From: Phocaeicola plebeius DSM 17135
GTDB taxonomy: Bacteria > Bacteroidota > Bacteroidia > Bacteroidales > Bacteroidaceae
DNA: 64,000 nt
Direction: 5' to 3'
Assembly (NCBI RefSeq): GCF_000187895.1
Contig: NZ_DS990119.1
Coordinates: forward strand, 62,001-126,000
Under the pieces are notes generated by a model, which worked only from the letters and a program-made list of their open reading frames with translations, did no database searches and was not told the DNA's origin. This document shows positions 7,950 to 16,318 of the stretch, one piece after another (positions within the stretch are counted from its first letter, which is position 1; every line of letters begins with the position of its first letter). Made by a program: the position numbers and the translations under genes.

Positions 7950-8621
7950 ATGAATATTTACGTAGATTTTTCTTTAAGGTTGTTTGTGGCCGGCCTGATG
8001 GGAGTGCTTATCGGGCTTGAGCGGGAATACCGGGCGAAAGAGGCGGGTTATCGCACGCATTTCCTGGTGGCACTGGGCAGTGCGTTGCTGATGATTGTGT
8101 CGCAATACGGCTTTATGGATGTGCTGGAGAAGGATTTGGTTCGTCTTGATCCGAGCCGTCTGGCTGCCCAGGTGGTCAGTGGTATCGGTTTTATTGGGGC
8201 AGGTACTATCATCCTGTTGCAGAAGCAGGTGGTGCGCGGACTGACTACGGCGGCTGGTGTGTGGACTACGGCCGGAATCGGACTGGCGGTAGGGTCGGGG
8301 ATGTACATGATAGGTATTCTGGCCACTTTCCTGGTGTTAGCTGGACTGGAGGTTCTCAGCTATTGTTTTAAAAGTATAGGAATGCGAAGCATGATTATCG
8401 AGCTTACGGCAGAGAATTCCGAGGCCTTGAAAGCCCTTTCCGGTAAGTTCAGTTCCGAGAATTTTCAGATTACCTCCTACGAGATGAATAAGGTGTATGA
8501 GAACAACCATGAAGCTTATCGCATCACAATGGTAATCAGAGCGAAAAGGGTGAATGAAGAAGGATTGCTCTTGATGATGCTTCATGAGTTTCCCGATGTG
8601 ACGGTGAACCGCATTGTCTGA
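7950..8621 (+). CDS. MgtC/SapB family membrane protein
   Basis: A 223-residue inner-membrane protein. The family signature is clear: GLMGVLIGLEREYR...GYRTHFLVALGSAL, then AAQVVSGIGFIGAGTIIL...VRGLTTAAGVWTTAGIGLAVGSG, about five membrane helices in residues 1-140. A soluble ACT-like C-terminal domain (about 150-223) follows. MgtC proteins act in adaptation to low magnesium or modulate ATP synthase; the role here is unknown. It stands alone between two hairpins. Confidence 0.85.
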   Translation: MNIYVDFSLRLFVAGLMGVLIGLEREYRAKEAGYRTHFLVALGSALLMIVSQYGFMDVLEKDLVRLDPSRLAAQVVSGIGFIGAGTIILLQKQVVRGLTTAAGVWTTAGIGLAVGSGMYMIGILATFLVLAGLEVLSYCFKSIGMRSMIIELTAENSEALKALSGKFSSENFQITSYEMNKVYENNHEAYRITMVIRAKRVNEEGLLLMMLHEFPDVTVNRIV

Positions 8622-8630
8622 CATAAAACC

Positions 8631-8668
8631 CAAATACCACCAGAGCCTTTTCTCTGATGGTATTTTGT
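8631..8668. terminator. Bidirectional terminator
   Basis: AATACCACCAGAG and CTCTGATGGTATT form a stem with short loop between the convergent mgtC-like and winged-helix genes. AAAA and TTTT tracts on both sides let it serve either strand. Confidence 0.7.
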
Positions 8669-8669
8669 G

Positions 8670-8891
8670 TTAACCGATGTAGACATTGACATGTAAAAAC
8701 AAGCGGTCATGCTGCTCGTCAATGTCAAAATCTATTTTGTCTTCTCGGGCCAGCCATCCGATAGCCGCATTCAGGTCTCTGTCTGACAGGCCGGATGCGT
8801 GTTTAAGCTTGTCGTACTCCCAGTGGGCATTGTCGGAAAGGAGTTTCCATACGATACCCGCATTTGTTCCGATTTGGTTTTTGTTCATCAT
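8670..8891 (-). CDS. Winged helix-turn-helix protein, DUF2582 type
   Basis: A 73-residue protein beginning MMNKNQIGTNAGIVW. The stretch WEYDKLKHASGLSDRDLNAAIGWLAREDKIDF is a compact winged helix, matching the DUF2582 family. The frame stays open upstream to 9059, but the extra residues are low-complexity and lie in AT-rich non-coding sequence, so the start at 8891 (or 8888) is chosen. The C-terminus (RLFLHVNVYIG) is beta-rich. Role unknown; probably a DNA-binding regulator. Confidence 0.75.
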   Translation of the reverse strand: MMNKNQIGTNAGIVWKLLSDNAHWEYDKLKHASGLSDRDLNAAIGWLAREDKIDFDIDEQHDRLFLHVNVYIG

Positions 8892-9111
8892 AATTCCAAA
8901 AATAATGTAGTTATTGTAATGTAGTAGCTGAGCGAAGATATAAAAATTTGTTTTTGTAACAAATCTTCTGCTAACAAAATAATATCGGAATAGTGTATTT
9001 TTCTTTTCTATTAATTGTTTTGATGATAATATTACAGAAATGTGACAATGCGTCTGCAAATTGCCAGCGTTTTTTATATCGCTTCCCGTACGCTATTCCA
9101 TTTTTTTCTTA

Positions 9112-9120
9112 TACCTTTGC
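9112..9120 (+). promoter_or_regulatory. -7 promoter element for map
   Basis: TACCTTTGC lies 23 bp before the map ATG. It sits in the loop of a dyad made by CTTAT (9108-9112) and ATAAG (9123-9127), extended by T and A runs. Confidence 0.6.
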
Positions 9121-9142
9121 ACATAAGTAAAAAAAGACGATT

Positions 9143-9997
9143 ATGAAGAGACATAAGATAAACTGGAGGGTACCCAAAGGGGCAGAGCTGACGGAATTGG
9201 ACAAGAAAGTGCTGTTTTATCAGGATAAAGGGCATTTGGTTCCTACTCGCCAGTTGATTAAGACTCCGGAACAGATTGAAGGAATTCGTCGTAGCGGCGT
9301 TATCAATACGGGAGTGCTCGACCTGGTGGAAAAGGAAATCCATGCAGGAATGAGTACGGCTGAGATTGACAAGTTGGTATATGAGTATACCCGCGATCAC
9401 GGAGCTATTCCGGCAACCTTGGGGTATGAGGGATTCCCGAAAAGCTGTTGTACTTCCATTAATGAGGTGGTTTGCCATGGAATTCCGAGCGAAGAGGAAA
9501 TTCTGGAAGAAGGCGACATTATTAATGTAGACTGTACGACGATTCTGGACGGTTATTATGCCGACGCTTCACGTATGTTCATTATCGGAAAAACCACTCC
9601 GCAGAAAGAAAAACTGGTGCGTGTGGCAAAAGAATGTCTGGAAGTCGGTATGGAAGCGGCCCGTCCTTTCGGCTTTGTGGGAGATATCGGCCATGCCGTA
9701 GAGAAACACGCGAAGAAGAACGGATTCTCGGTGGTGCGTGATTTGTGCGGCCACGGAGTGGGAGTGGAATTCCACGAAGAACCGGATGTGGAACACTTTG
9801 GCAAGAAGGGTACAGGTATGTTGCTTGTGCCGGGCATGGTGTTTACCATCGAACCGATGATTAATATGGGAACCTGGGAAGTCTTCATTGACGAAGAAGA
9901 CGGATGGACCGTAGTGACGGAGGATGAGCTTCCTTCCGCACAATGGGAGCATACCTTTGTGATGACGGAACAGGGACTTGAAATATTGACCTATTAA
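9143..9997 (+). CDS. map: Methionine aminopeptidase, type I
   Basis: A 284-residue enzyme that removes N-terminal methionine from new proteins in the cytosol. All five metal ligands of the pita-bread fold are visible: D130 (NVDCTT), D141 (YADASR), H204 (CGHGVG), E237 (FTIEPM) and E269 (WEHT). Relative to the 264-residue E. coli enzyme it has about 35 extra N-terminal residues (MKRHKINWRVPKGAELTELD). tsaD follows after 15 bp, so the two are likely cotranscribed. Confidence 0.93.
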   Translation: MKRHKINWRVPKGAELTELDKKVLFYQDKGHLVPTRQLIKTPEQIEGIRRSGVINTGVLDLVEKEIHAGMSTAEIDKLVYEYTRDHGAIPATLGYEGFPKSCCTSINEVVCHGIPSEEEILEEGDIINVDCTTILDGYYADASRMFIIGKTTPQKEKLVRVAKECLEVGMEAARPFGFVGDIGHAVEKHAKKNGFSVVRDLCGHGVGVEFHEEPDVEHFGKKGTGMLLVPGMVFTIEPMINMGTWEVFIDEEDGWTVVTEDELPSAQWEHTFVMTEQGLEILTY

Positions 9998-10012
9998 TAA
10001 TAGAAGAACGTT

Positions 10013-11035
10013 ATGAGTACAATAATATTAGGAATAGAATCTTCTTGTGATGATACTTCGGCGGCGGTGATAAAAGATGGCGTGTTGTTGTCGAGCGTGA
10101 TTGCCAGCCAGGCAGTGCACGAAGCCTACGGAGGAGTGGTTCCGGAACTGGCCTCGCGTGCACACCAGCAGAATATTGTTCCGGTGGTGCACGAAGCATT
10201 GAAGCGTGCCGGAGTGGCAAAGGAAGATTTGAGTGCCATTGCCTTTACTCGCGGACCGGGTCTGATGGGTTCTTTGCTGGTAGGGGTGTCTTTTGCCAAA
10301 GGACTTGCCCGCTCGCTGGACATTCCGATGGTAGAGGTGAACCATTTGCAGGGCCATGTGCTGGCGCACTTTATTCAGGAGCCCGACGGTGAAAACCTAC
10401 AACCCAAATATCCTTTTATCTGTCTGCTGGTTTCGGGAGGAAACTCTCAGATTATCCGTGTGAATGCATATAATGATATGGAAGTACTGGGGCAGACCAT
10501 CGACGATGCGGCAGGAGAGGCCATAGATAAGTGCTCCAAGGTGATGGGGCTGGGCTATCCGGGCGGTCCGATTATCGACAAGCTGGCGCGTCAGGGTAAT
10601 CCGGAAGCCTTTAAATTCAGCAAACCGCATATCCCGGGCTATGACTATAGCTTTAGCGGACTGAAAACCTCTTTCCTGTACTCACTCAGAGACTGGATGA
10701 AAGAAGATCCCGATTTCGTAGAGCATCATAAGACGGATTTGGCTGCTTCGTTAGAAAAAACGATTGTAGACATTCTGATGGATAAATTACGTAAGGTGGT
10801 AAAGGATACAGGCATCAAGGAAGTGGCTGTGGCCGGAGGTGTATCGGCAAATAACGGTCTGCGAAACGCTTTCCGTGAGCATGCGAAAAAATATGGCTGG
10901 AACATTTTCATACCGAAGTTCGGGTATACTACAGATAATGCGGCCATGATTGCCATTACGGGATATTATAAGTTTTTGGACAAGGATTTTTGCACTATAG
11001 ACAAACCCGCTTATTCACGGGTAACCATTAAGTAA
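10013..11035 (+). CDS. tsaD: tRNA N6-threonylcarbamoyladenosine transferase subunit TsaD
   Basis: A 340-residue ASKHA-fold protein. It has the starting ILGIESSCDDTSAAV, the metal-binding H111 and H115 in NHLQGH, and the ligand loop YSFSGLKT; VAGGVSANNGLR and TDNAAMIA follow near the C-terminus. TsaD transfers the threonylcarbamoyl group to A37 of ANN-decoding tRNAs together with TsaB and TsaE, which are not in this window. It lies between map and the cinA-type gene in a likely operon. Confidence 0.95.
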   Translation: MSTIILGIESSCDDTSAAVIKDGVLLSSVIASQAVHEAYGGVVPELASRAHQQNIVPVVHEALKRAGVAKEDLSAIAFTRGPGLMGSLLVGVSFAKGLARSLDIPMVEVNHLQGHVLAHFIQEPDGENLQPKYPFICLLVSGGNSQIIRVNAYNDMEVLGQTIDDAAGEAIDKCSKVMGLGYPGGPIIDKLARQGNPEAFKFSKPHIPGYDYSFSGLKTSFLYSLRDWMKEDPDFVEHHKTDLAASLEKTIVDILMDKLRKVVKDTGIKEVAVAGGVSANNGLRNAFREHAKKYGWNIFIPKFGYTTDNAAMIAITGYYKFLDKDFCTIDKPAYSRVTIK

Positions 11036-11055
11036 CAATTTAGAGAAAACAGATT

Positions 11056-11556
11056 ATGTCAGTAGAAACCAAAACACTAAGTAAGGAGATAAGTGAAATT
11101 TTCTGGAGAGAAGGCTATACATTGGCTACTGCAGAAAGTTGTACGGCTGGTAACGTGGCAGCCATCATAACTGCTATCCCAGGTAGTTCTCGTTTCTATA
11201 AAGGTGGAATTATAGCCTACTCAGATGAGGTAAAGAAAACGCATTTATATGTAAATGCCGAAACACTGGAACAACATGGGGCAGTAAGTGAAGAAACCGT
11301 TGTGGAAATGGTAAAGGGTGCCATCAAGGCGTTGGATGTGGATTATGCAATGGCTACATCCGGAATTGCCGGTCCTGGCGGAGGAAGCCCGGAAAAGCCG
11401 GTCGGTACGATTTGGGTAGCAGCCGGAACAAAAGATGCGGTACTTACGGCTAAATTGACCGAAGATGAAGGTCGTGAGAAAAATATTCAGGCTGCAACGG
11501 CAAAAACCCTCCAATTATTGTTGGAATTATGCCAAAATCAAGGAAAAGAGGAGTAA
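11056..11556 (+). CDS. pncC: CinA C-terminal family nicotinamide-nucleotide amidohydrolase
   Basis: A 166-residue stand-alone CinA C-terminal domain. The motifs are ATAESCTAGNVAAIITAIPGSSRFYKGGIIAYS (about 23-55), GAVSEETV and ATSGIAGPGGGSPEKPVGTIWVA. The family hydrolyses nicotinamide mononucleotide to nicotinate mononucleotide in pyridine nucleotide salvage. The N-terminal molybdopterin-like domain of full CinA is absent, as in PncC/YgaD. The gene starts 20 bp after tsaD. Confidence 0.88.
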   Translation: MSVETKTLSKEISEIFWREGYTLATAESCTAGNVAAIITAIPGSSRFYKGGIIAYSDEVKKTHLYVNAETLEQHGAVSEETVVEMVKGAIKALDVDYAMATSGIAGPGGGSPEKPVGTIWVAAGTKDAVLTAKLTEDEGREKNIQAATAKTLQLLLELCQNQGKEE

Positions 11557-11579
11557 AAGTTCAATTTGTTGAAAAAAGA

Positions 11580-11612
11580 TTTGTTTATATAAAATAAAAT
11601 CACTTACTTTGC
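11580..11612 (+). promoter_or_regulatory. Promoter of rpmB-rpmG operon
   Basis: TTTG at 11580-11583 and TTACTTTGC at 11604-11612 are separated by 20 bp, matching the Bacteroidetes -33/-7 layout except for TT instead of TA in the -7 box. Confidence 0.55.
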
Positions 11613-11660
11613 ACTCCGTTTGAGAGAACCATGGAATAAAACTATAAAAACTAGATAGAA

Positions 11661-11921
11661 ATGTCGAAAATTTGTCAAATTACCGGAAAGAAAGCCTTGA
11701 TAGGCAACAACGTTTCACACTCTAAGAGAAGAACAAAAAGAACTTTTGATGTGAACTTGTTTACAAAGAAATTCTACTATGTAGAACAGGATTGCTGGAT
11801 TAGCCTGAACATCTGCGCTAACGGCTTGCGAGTTATTAACAAAAAAGGCCTGGATGCAGCGCTGAACGAAGCGGTAGCAAAAGGTTATTGTGATTGGAAA
11901 ACTATCAAAATTATTGGTTAA
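11661..11921 (+). CDS. rpmB: 50S ribosomal protein bL28
   Basis: An 86-residue protein. [33 protein letters not shown] at the start and [32 protein letters not shown] after it are typical bL28. It is the first gene of a three-gene ribosomal operon with rpmG (gap 19 bp) and the DUF4295 gene. Confidence 0.95.
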   Translation: MSKICQITGKKALIGNNVSHSKRRTKRTFDVNLFTKKFYYVEQDCWISLNICANGLRVINKKGLDAALNEAVAKGYCDWKTIKIIG

Positions 11922-11940
11922 TTAAAAGGAGAGAAAGACT

Positions 11941-12129
11941 ATGGCTAAGAAAGCTAAAGGAAACAGAGTACAGGTAATCCTTGAATGCACAGAAATGAAG
12001 GATAGTGGTATGCCGGGAACTTCTCGTTATATTACAACTAAGAATAGAAAAAATACCACTGAAAGATTGGAATTGAAGAAATACAATCCGATTTTGAAAA
12101 GAGTAACAGTTCATAAAGAAATTAAATAA
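11941..12129 (+). CDS. rpmG: 50S ribosomal protein bL33
   Basis: A 62-residue protein: [56 protein letters not shown]. The family's zinc-binding cysteine pairs are missing, so this is the zinc-independent form (only one cysteine remains). Middle gene of the bL28-bL33-DUF4295 operon. Confidence 0.95.
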   Translation: MAKKAKGNRVQVILECTEMKDSGMPGTSRYITTKNRKNTTERLELKKYNPILKRVTVHKEIK

Positions 12130-12138
12130 TAACAGACC

Positions 12139-12294
12139 ATGGCAAAGAAAACAGTCGCAACCCTTCAGACAGGTAAAGAAGGACGTTCTTATACTAAGGT
12201 TATCAAAATGGTTAAGTCTCCGAAAACTGGTGCTTACGTTTTTGACGAACAAATGGTTCCTAACGAAAAAGTACAGGACTTCTTCAAGAAATAA
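12139..12294 (+). CDS. DUF4295 small protein, probable Bacteroidetes-specific ribosomal protein
   Basis: A 51-residue basic protein, MAKKTVATLQTGKEGRSYTK, then VIKMVKSPKTGAYVFDEQMVPNEKVQDFFKK. It sits 9 bp after rpmG. This small DUF4295 family follows bL33 in Bacteroidetes. A novel protein, bL38, has been described from the Flavobacterium johnsoniae ribosome, and I think this is the same family, but I cannot confirm it here. The operon position and the KSPKTGAYVFDE core both suit a ribosomal subunit. Confidence 0.8.
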   Translation: MAKKTVATLQTGKEGRSYTKVIKMVKSPKTGAYVFDEQMVPNEKVQDFFKK

Positions 12295-12323
12295 TTTATC
12301 TTTTGAGATATAAAATGCTAAAT

Positions 12324-12362
12324 AAAAGTTCCTTTCATTTAAATATGGAAGGAACTTTTTTT
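12324..12362 (+). terminator. Rho-independent terminator
   Basis: AAAAGTTCCTTTC (12324-12336) pairs with GGAAGGAACTTTT (12347 on) and a T7 tract follows. It closes the ribosomal protein operon. Confidence 0.85.
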
Positions 12363-12391
12363 GTGTGAAAGCGAGAATAGTTATATCTTTG
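12360..12391 (+). promoter_or_regulatory. Promoter of ftsY-rimO-HU operon
   Basis: TTTG at 12360-12363 and TATCTTTG at 12384-12391 with a 20-bp spacer. The -33 half overlaps the T tract of the preceding terminator. Because the -7 lies downstream of the earlier ATG at 12365, ftsY must start at 12419. Confidence 0.7.
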
Positions 12392-12418
12392 TGTCAGAAA
12401 CTGATAAAAGTAAGTTGT

Positions 12419-13384
12419 ATGGGATTTTTTAGTTTTTTCTCAAAGGAAAAAAAAGAAACATTAGACAAAGGATTGTCTAAGACCAAAGAAAGTGTATTTG
12501 GAAAAATAGCACGTGCGGTGGCCGGAAAATCAAAGGTGGATGACGAGGTGCTGGACAATCTGGAAGAAGTGCTTATTACGTCTGATGTGGGAGTAGAAAC
12601 TACGCTGAACATTATCAAGCGCATTGAAACCAGAGTGGCAAAGGATAAGTATGTGAATACACAGGAACTGAACAATATCCTTCGTGAGGAGATTGCGGCG
12701 TTGCTGATGGAAAACAATACGGTGGATGCTGCGGATTTTGATGTGCCTCAGGATAAGACTCCTTATGTGATTATGGTGGTAGGCGTGAACGGAGTAGGAA
12801 AAACGACGACTATCGGTAAGCTGGCTTATCAGTTTAAAAAAGCCGGGAAAAAGGTCTATCTGGGTGCTGCAGATACTTTCCGTGCCGCAGCTGTAGAGCA
12901 GTTGGACATTTGGGGAGAACGTGTAGGTGTGCCGGTGATAAAACAGAAAATGGGAGCTGATCCGGCTTCAGTTGCTTTTGATACGCTGAGCTCTGCCAAA
13001 GCCAATAATGCCGATGTAGTAATCATTGATACGGCAGGACGTTTGCACAATAAGATTGGCTTGATGAACGAGCTGACAAAAATCAAGAATGTAATGAAGA
13101 AGGTAGTACCCGATGCACCTCATGAAGTGTTGCTGGTACTGGACGGCTCTACCGGACAGAATGCATTCGAACAGGCCAAACAGTTTACTTTGGCTACAGA
13201 AGTAACCGCCATGGCTATCACCAAACTTGACGGAACGGCCAAGGGTGGAGTAGTGATTGGAATTTCCGACCAGTTTAAGATTCCGGTGAAATATATCGGT
13301 CTGGGAGAAGGTATGGAAGATTTGCAGATATTCCGCCGCCGTGAGTTTGTAGATTCATTGTTTGGCTCAACCACTGAAAAATGA
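12419..13384 (+). CDS. ftsY: Signal recognition particle receptor FtsY
   Basis: A 321-residue SRP-type GTPase that docks ribosome-SRP complexes to the SecYEG translocon. The short N-terminal part starts MGFFSFFSKEKKETLDKGL, then the N domain, then the G domain with P-loop GVNGVGKTT (122-130), ADTFRAAA, DTAGR (204-208) and TKLDG (268-272). The long acidic A domain of E. coli FtsY is missing, as in many phyla. Its end overlaps rimO by 4 bp, so translation is probably coupled. Confidence 0.95.
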   Translation: MGFFSFFSKEKKETLDKGLSKTKESVFGKIARAVAGKSKVDDEVLDNLEEVLITSDVGVETTLNIIKRIETRVAKDKYVNTQELNNILREEIAALLMENNTVDAADFDVPQDKTPYVIMVVGVNGVGKTTTIGKLAYQFKKAGKKVYLGAADTFRAAAVEQLDIWGERVGVPVIKQKMGADPASVAFDTLSSAKANNADVVIIDTAGRLHNKIGLMNELTKIKNVMKKVVPDAPHEVLLVLDGSTGQNAFEQAKQFTLATEVTAMAITKLDGTAKGGVVIGISDQFKIPVKYIGLGEGMEDLQIFRRREFVDSLFGSTTEK

Positions 13385-14682
13385 GAAAGAATACAATCGA
13401 TATAATTACTTTAGGATGCTCGAAAAATCTGGTAGATTCCGAAAAGCTGATGAAACAGCTGGAAGCTAACGGCTACAAGGTGACACATGACAGCGACCAT
13501 CCGCAGGGAGAAATTGCCGTTATCAATACGTGTGGCTTTATTGGTGATGCCAAAGAGGAATCTATCAACATGATTCTGGAGTTCTGTCAGGCAAAGGAAG
13601 AAGGACGCTTGAAGAAACTTTATGTAATGGGCTGTCTGTCGGAACGTTACTTGAAGGACTTACAGATGGAGATTCCGCAGGTCGACAAATTCTATGGGAA
13701 GTTCAACTGGGATGAACTTTTGGCCGATTTAGGAAAGGCCTATCATTCTGAATTTGCCATTGAGCGTCATCTGACGACTCCGAAGCATTATGCATACCTG
13801 AAAATATCAGAAGGTTGCGACCGCAAGTGTTCTTATTGCGCCATTCCTATCATTACGGGTAAACATGTGTCTCGTCCTATGGAAGAAATTCTGGACGAAG
13901 TGCGCTTGCTGGTTTCCGAAGGGGTGAAAGAATTTCAGGTCATCGCACAGGAACTGACTTATTACGGAGTGGATTTGTATAAAAAACAGATGTTGCCGGA
14001 ACTGATAGAACAGATGGCACATATCCCGGGTGTGGAATGGATTCGTCTGCATTATGCTTATCCCGCTCATTTTCCGGAAGATTTGTTCCGCGTGATGCGT
14101 GAAAACGATAATGTATGTAAGTACATGGACATTGCCTTGCAGCATATCAGCGATAACATGCTGCAAAAGATGCGTCGCCATGTGACGAAGGCAGAAACCT
14201 ATCAGCTGATAGAGAAGTTCCGTAAGGAAGTGCCTGGCATTCATTTGCGTACTACATTGATGGTAGGCCATCCGGGTGAAACGGAGCAGGATTTTGAGGA
14301 ACTGATGGAATTTGTCCGTACGGCACGTTTCGACCGTATGGGTGCATTTGCTTATTCGGAAGAAGAAGGCACCTATTCTGCCAAGCATTATAAAGATGAG
14401 ATTCCGCAGGAAGTCAAGCAGCAGCGTCTGGATAAACTGATGGAATTGCAGCAGGAAATCTCTGCCGACTTGTCTCATCGCAAGATTGGACAGGAATTCA
14501 AGGTAATCATTGACCGTAAGGAAGGTGATTATTATATCGGTCGTACACAGTTTGATTCACCGGAAGTCGATCCGGAGGTATTGATAAAGGTGGAAAATCA
14601 CCGTCTGAGAATCGGCAGTTTCCATCGGGTAAAGGTGTACGATGCAGATGATTTTGATTTGTATGCTACAATCGTAAAATAA
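13381..14682 (+). CDS. rimO: Ribosomal protein uS12 methylthiotransferase RimO
   Basis: A 433-residue radical-SAM methylthiotransferase. The UPF0004 domain cysteines C13, C51 and C85 hold one 4Fe-4S cluster and C146-x3-C150-x2-C153 (CDRKCSYC) holds the radical-SAM cluster; a TRAM domain (about 370-433) ends the protein. RimO adds a methylthio group to Asp of ribosomal protein uS12. It overlaps ftsY by 4 bp and the HU gene starts 1 bp after its stop. Confidence 0.93.
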   Translation: MRKNTIDIITLGCSKNLVDSEKLMKQLEANGYKVTHDSDHPQGEIAVINTCGFIGDAKEESINMILEFCQAKEEGRLKKLYVMGCLSERYLKDLQMEIPQVDKFYGKFNWDELLADLGKAYHSEFAIERHLTTPKHYAYLKISEGCDRKCSYCAIPIITGKHVSRPMEEILDEVRLLVSEGVKEFQVIAQELTYYGVDLYKKQMLPELIEQMAHIPGVEWIRLHYAYPAHFPEDLFRVMRENDNVCKYMDIALQHISDNMLQKMRRHVTKAETYQLIEKFRKEVPGIHLRTTLMVGHPGETEQDFEELMEFVRTARFDRMGAFAYSEEEGTYSAKHYKDEIPQEVKQQRLDKLMELQQEISADLSHRKIGQEFKVIIDRKEGDYYIGRTQFDSPEVDPEVLIKVENHRLRIGSFHRVKVYDADDFDLYATIVK

Positions 14683-14683
14683 A

Positions 14684-14974
14684 ATGACCAACAAGGAATT
14701 CATAGAAGAACTTTCCCGTCGTTTGGAGAAAACCGAAAAGGAAACAGCGTCTTTGCTGGCTTCCTTCACGGAGTGTGTGTCGCAGTCTTTACAGGAGAAT
14801 AAGACGGTGGTGCTACAGGATTTCGGCTCGTTTGAGGTGGAGAAAAAGATGGAGTATATTTCTGTGAATCCCGTCACCAAACAGCGCTTTCTGGTACCTC
14901 CCGAACTGGCTGTCAGTTTTAAGTCGGCTACTTCGTTAAAAGGAAGGGTTAAAAACGTCTTGTCGGATGAATGA
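14684..14974 (+). CDS. HU family DNA-binding protein
   Basis: A 96-residue HU/IHF-fold protein: MTNKEFIEELSRRLEKTEKETASLLASF, then LQDFGSFEVEKKMEYISVNPVTKQRFLVPPELAVSFKSATSLKGRVK. The usual DNA-intercalating RNP arm is partly changed to VNPVTKQRFLVPP. Its end overlaps the next gene by 8 bp, so the two HU-like proteins are made together and may form heterodimers (inference). Confidence 0.88.
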   Translation: MTNKEFIEELSRRLEKTEKETASLLASFTECVSQSLQENKTVVLQDFGSFEVEKKMEYISVNPVTKQRFLVPPELAVSFKSATSLKGRVKNVLSDE

Positions 14975-16112
14975 TAAAATAACTTTACATGAACTTGTGG
15001 ATTTATTTGCTCGCAAAAGCCAGTTGAGTCAGGCTGATGCGGCACTTTTTGCCAAGGAATTTCTGTCATTGATAGAAGAAGCTTTGGCAAGGGACAAGTA
15101 TGTAAAGGTAAAAGGTTTGGGTACGTTTAAGCTGATTACGGTAGACGCAACGGAAGAAACGGCTTCCAACGGACCGGAAACTACGGATAGCCAATCACAT
15201 ACGCGTGTTTCGTTTATTCCGGAAACCGGATTGAAGGATTTGGTGAATAAGCCTTTTGCGCATTTCCAGCCGGTACTGCTGAAAGATGAAGTGCATTTTA
15301 CCGACCTGCCTGAGGGCGAAACCGAGGCGGAATCTCAAGAGAAAGTAACCAAGGAGGAGAAGACCGGAGAAACTGATGCTGTAATCGAATCCCCAACAGA
15401 ACCGGTTACAGAAGAAACTGATGAAGTTTTGCCACAAACGGAAGCTGCTTCTCCGATAGAAGAGGAACCTGTTCAGGCGCCAATAACGGAAAAGGTGATT
15501 TCTGAAGAAGAGGAGGTGAAAGAAAAGCAGGAAGATACGTTGCCTGAAAAGGAAGAAAGGATTCCCGCTGCTGATCTGACTCCATCAGGGAAAGAAGCCA
15601 ATGTGCCCTGGTGCATGATTGCCTCCATCTTGCTGGCGGGTATTTTCATAGGAGGAATCGTGACATGGATATTGACCTCGGGCCGACGGTATATTCCGGA
15701 ACAGGTGGTAGAGAAGTTGATGAACGAAACACAGAAAACGCCTGCACCTGTTGTGGTTTCGGACTCCTTGCAGTTGGCTGATACTTTAGTCGTAAAAACG
15801 GATTCTTCCTTGGTGCAGAAGAAGGATACCTTGAAAACCGCCGCGAAGAAAGAAGAAAAAACCCCCGCAGCTTCTACGCCTGTACCGAAAAGGGAAACCT
15901 TAGCCGATACGGTTGAATACCAGATAACTGGAAATCAGGGCTCATATACCCTTAAACCGGGGGAGAGCCTGGTACGTGTGGCCCTGAAATTTTATGGAAA
16001 TAAAAAACTATGGCCTTATCTGGTGAAGCACAATAAGGCTATTATCAAAAATCCGGATAACGTGCCGGTGGGTACCACAATTCAGATTCCGCAACTTACT
16101 CCTAAAAAATAA
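14967..16112 (+). CDS. HU-like domain - transmembrane - LysM protein
   Basis: A 381-residue protein of unusual design. Residues 1-98 are HU-like (LFARKSQLSQADAALFAKEFLSLIEEALARDKYVKVKGLGTFKLI...RVSFIPETGLKDLVNKPFAHF). Residues 115-205 are an acidic, Glu/Pro/Thr-rich linker, 213-237 form one membrane helix (CMIASILLAGIFIGGIVTWIL), 245-320 a Ser/Thr/Lys linker, and 326-376 a LysM fold (YTLKPGESLVRVALKFYG...IPQL). This implies a cytoplasmic DNA-binding end and a periplasmic peptidoglycan-binding end. It is the last gene before a strong terminator. Confidence 0.85.
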   Translation: MNDKITLHELVDLFARKSQLSQADAALFAKEFLSLIEEALARDKYVKVKGLGTFKLITVDATEETASNGPETTDSQSHTRVSFIPETGLKDLVNKPFAHFQPVLLKDEVHFTDLPEGETEAESQEKVTKEEKTGETDAVIESPTEPVTEETDEVLPQTEAASPIEEEPVQAPITEKVISEEEEVKEKQEDTLPEKEERIPAADLTPSGKEANVPWCMIASILLAGIFIGGIVTWILTSGRRYIPEQVVEKLMNETQKTPAPVVVSDSLQLADTLVVKTDSSLVQKKDTLKTAAKKEEKTPAASTPVPKRETLADTVEYQITGNQGSYTLKPGESLVRVALKFYGNKKLWPYLVKHNKAIIKNPDNVPVGTTIQIPQLTPKK

Positions 16113-16114
16113 CG

Positions 16115-16150
16115 AGAGGCCTTGTTTCAATTCAAACAAGGCCTTTTTAA
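16115..16150 (+). terminator. Rho-independent terminator
   Basis: GAGGCCTTGTTT and CAAACAAGGCC pair around CAATT and are followed by TTTTT. It ends the ftsY operon. Confidence 0.88.
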
Positions 16151-16211
16151 TTTTCTTTAGTTCAATAAGCCTTAAAAGGCGAAAACCGTCTATATTTTTT
16201 TATCAAAATTT

Positions 16212-16243
16212 ATTGTGCCTGTTAAGGGAATACCTTAATTTTG
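16212..16243 (+). promoter_or_regulatory. Possible promoter of the bat operon
   Basis: TAATTTTG (16236-16243) fits the -7 consensus, with an ATTG about 20 bp upstream. It lies 76 bp before the moxR start. Confidence 0.4.
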
Positions 16244-16318
16244 GGGTGTCTTTTTAGATATATGTTCTGAAAGGACATTTTTTAATGAAAAAAAAGAGAA
16301 CTAAAATAGAAGAAAATT

